The translations under genes were made by a program, and so were the position numbers. From Deltaproteobacteria bacterium (GTDB lineage: Bacteria > Desulfobacterota > Dissulfuribacteria > Dissulfuribacterales > UBA3076): a DNA stretch of 5,934 nucleotides. Shown piece after piece: positions 5,121-5,934 of the stretch. The notes under the pieces were generated by a model, which was not told where the DNA came from, searched no databases, and saw only the letters and a program-made list of their open reading frames with translations. The stretch covers positions 1 through 5,934 of the forward strand of contig JAGGRV010000246.1 in the NCBI GenBank assembly GCA_021159445.1, read 5' to 3'. How positions within the stretch are numbered: the first letter of the stretch is position 1; every line of letters begins with the position of its first letter.

Positions 5121-5934
5121 TGCCATGTTATTAATGGATGCTTCCAATATTTTATCATACTGTATTACACCAAATTCTTCGATATCAAGACTCAAATAAT
5201 TTTTTGCTACCGATTTTACTATATGGGATACATTCCTTTCCTTCGGTTCCCTTACCATATTAACAACCAGTTTTATATTGATACCATTAAGGCATTCCAT
5301 CAAAGTTTCCACATAATCCTCTCCCAGAGGTTTAAACGCCTCATATACTTTGGCTATAGAGTCTATGCTTTCGCCCTGCACCGGAACACTTGACCGCTTG
5401 ACGATTTCGAGAGCTTTAGGGTCCTTTCGGAAAATCCGATGTAACCTTCGGTAAAGACTTGCCTTAATAAAACCATAAGCATTTTGTATGGATGTGGCCT
5501 GTGGTGTAACTACAACTATTTTGTTTGGGGCATAGAGAAAAAAATCCATTGTCGTAAAGGAGACCCCGGCGCCAAGATCAAGAAGGATAAGGTCGGCATC
5601 AAGATTTTTTAAATGATTTAAAAGACGTGTTTTCTGAGTAAACTTCGGATTGGCTATCCCCAAAATATCATCTGCTCCGCAGATAAGTTTCAGGTTATTT
5701 ATTGGGGTTTCCATAACCACTTCATTAATTGATTCCACTCTCCTGCCTATGAAATCTGCCAAAGTATATTTAGGATATCGTATCCCGGCAAAAGTATGAA
5801 GGTTGCTGCCGCCTAAATCTGCATCGACCAGTATCACCTTATTGCCAAGTTGTGCTAATGAATCCCCCAGTAAAAGTGTAAATACACTCTTTCCAACGCC
5901 TCCTTTGCCTCCGCCTACGGCCCATATTTTATTT
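4941..5934 (-). CDS. FlhG/MinD-like P-loop ATPase, 5' end off window
   Basis: The frame runs from TAA 4941-4943 past the right edge; 330 residues are visible. An internal GTG at 5837 is not the real start because the P-loop lies upstream of it. Numbering from the window edge, the deviant Walker A is GGGKGGVGKS (7-16) with the MinD-type signature lysine K10 and K15. Next come LVDADLGGSNLH (35-46), Walker B ADLILLDLGAG (113-123) and VVTPQATSIQNAYGFIK (141-157), the order and wording of FlhG/MinD ATPases rather than plasmid ParA. Such proteins dimerise on ATP and position flagella, division sites or other polar machines. The C-terminal 33 residues are Ser/Gln/Pro-rich and look disordered; the amphipathic membrane-targeting helix of MinD is not seen. 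Few N-terminal residues should be missing. The HDOD gene follows on the same strand. The exact partner system is not visible. Confidence 0.92.
   Translation of the reverse strand, partial: NKIWAVGGGKGGVGKSVFTLLLGDSLAQLGNKVILVDADLGGSNLHTFAGIRYPKYTLADFIGRRVESINEVVMETPINNLKLICGADDILGIANPKFTQKTRLLNHLKNLDADLILLDLGAGVSFTTMDFFLYAPNKIVVVTPQATSIQNAYGFIKASLYRRLHRIFRKDPKALEIVKRSSVPVQGESIDSIAKVYEAFKPLGEDYVETLMECLNGINIKLVVNMVREPKERNVSHIVKSVAKNYLSLDIEEFGVIQYDKILEASINNMAGFLTSGKDSTSRHNFYDIAYNVVKSCHKLIPANSLIPTTSSALQQSPASQSRDSSAQVS

Noticed and set aside
4941..5837. ATPase start at GTG 5837
   Set aside because: The frame continues upstream and encodes the KGGVGKS P-loop, so this GTG is an internal valine codon.

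Overview
The window looks like a chromosomal segment of a strictly or facultatively anaerobic deltaproteobacterium (Desulfobacterota, sulfate-reducer-like). This is an inference from the gene families: a long YeiH-type membrane protein, an HDOD-domain regulator, a FlhG/MinD-type ATPase, and a glutamyl-tRNA synthetase of deltaproteobacterial flavour. No rRNA, tRNA, CRISPR array, insertion sequence or phage gene is visible.

Layout. Positions 1-1601 (minus) hold most of a UPF0324/YeiH-family membrane protein that runs off the left edge close to its expected C-terminus. Positions 1602-2398 form an 800-base gene-free region. Its left half is AT-rich, with a candidate promoter for the YeiH-like gene and several short palindromes. 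Its right half has a run of hairpins closed by a shared outer stem (about 2015-2137, a candidate structured RNA), directly followed by a ~156-base imperfect palindrome (2143-2298) that looks like a dispersed repeat. A good sigma-70-like promoter and an AGGAGG site then lead into gltX (2399-3934, plus). gltX converges on a minus-strand pair: an ATPase at 4941-5934, truncated at the right edge, followed downstream by an HDOD protein at 3974-4840.

How the genes work together. gltX is housekeeping (charging tRNA-Glu) and has no evident link to its neighbours. The ATPase and HDOD genes are co-directional with a 97-base gap and may be co-transcribed. Both families act in polar localisation, motility or signalling in proteobacteria, so a shared regulatory role is plausible but unproven. 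The YeiH-like transporter is transcribed away from gltX, and both promoters would lie in the structured intergenic region.

I see no complete new multi-gene system. The least explained DNA is the structured intergenic block at 1980-2310 and the unusual long architecture of the YeiH-like protein.
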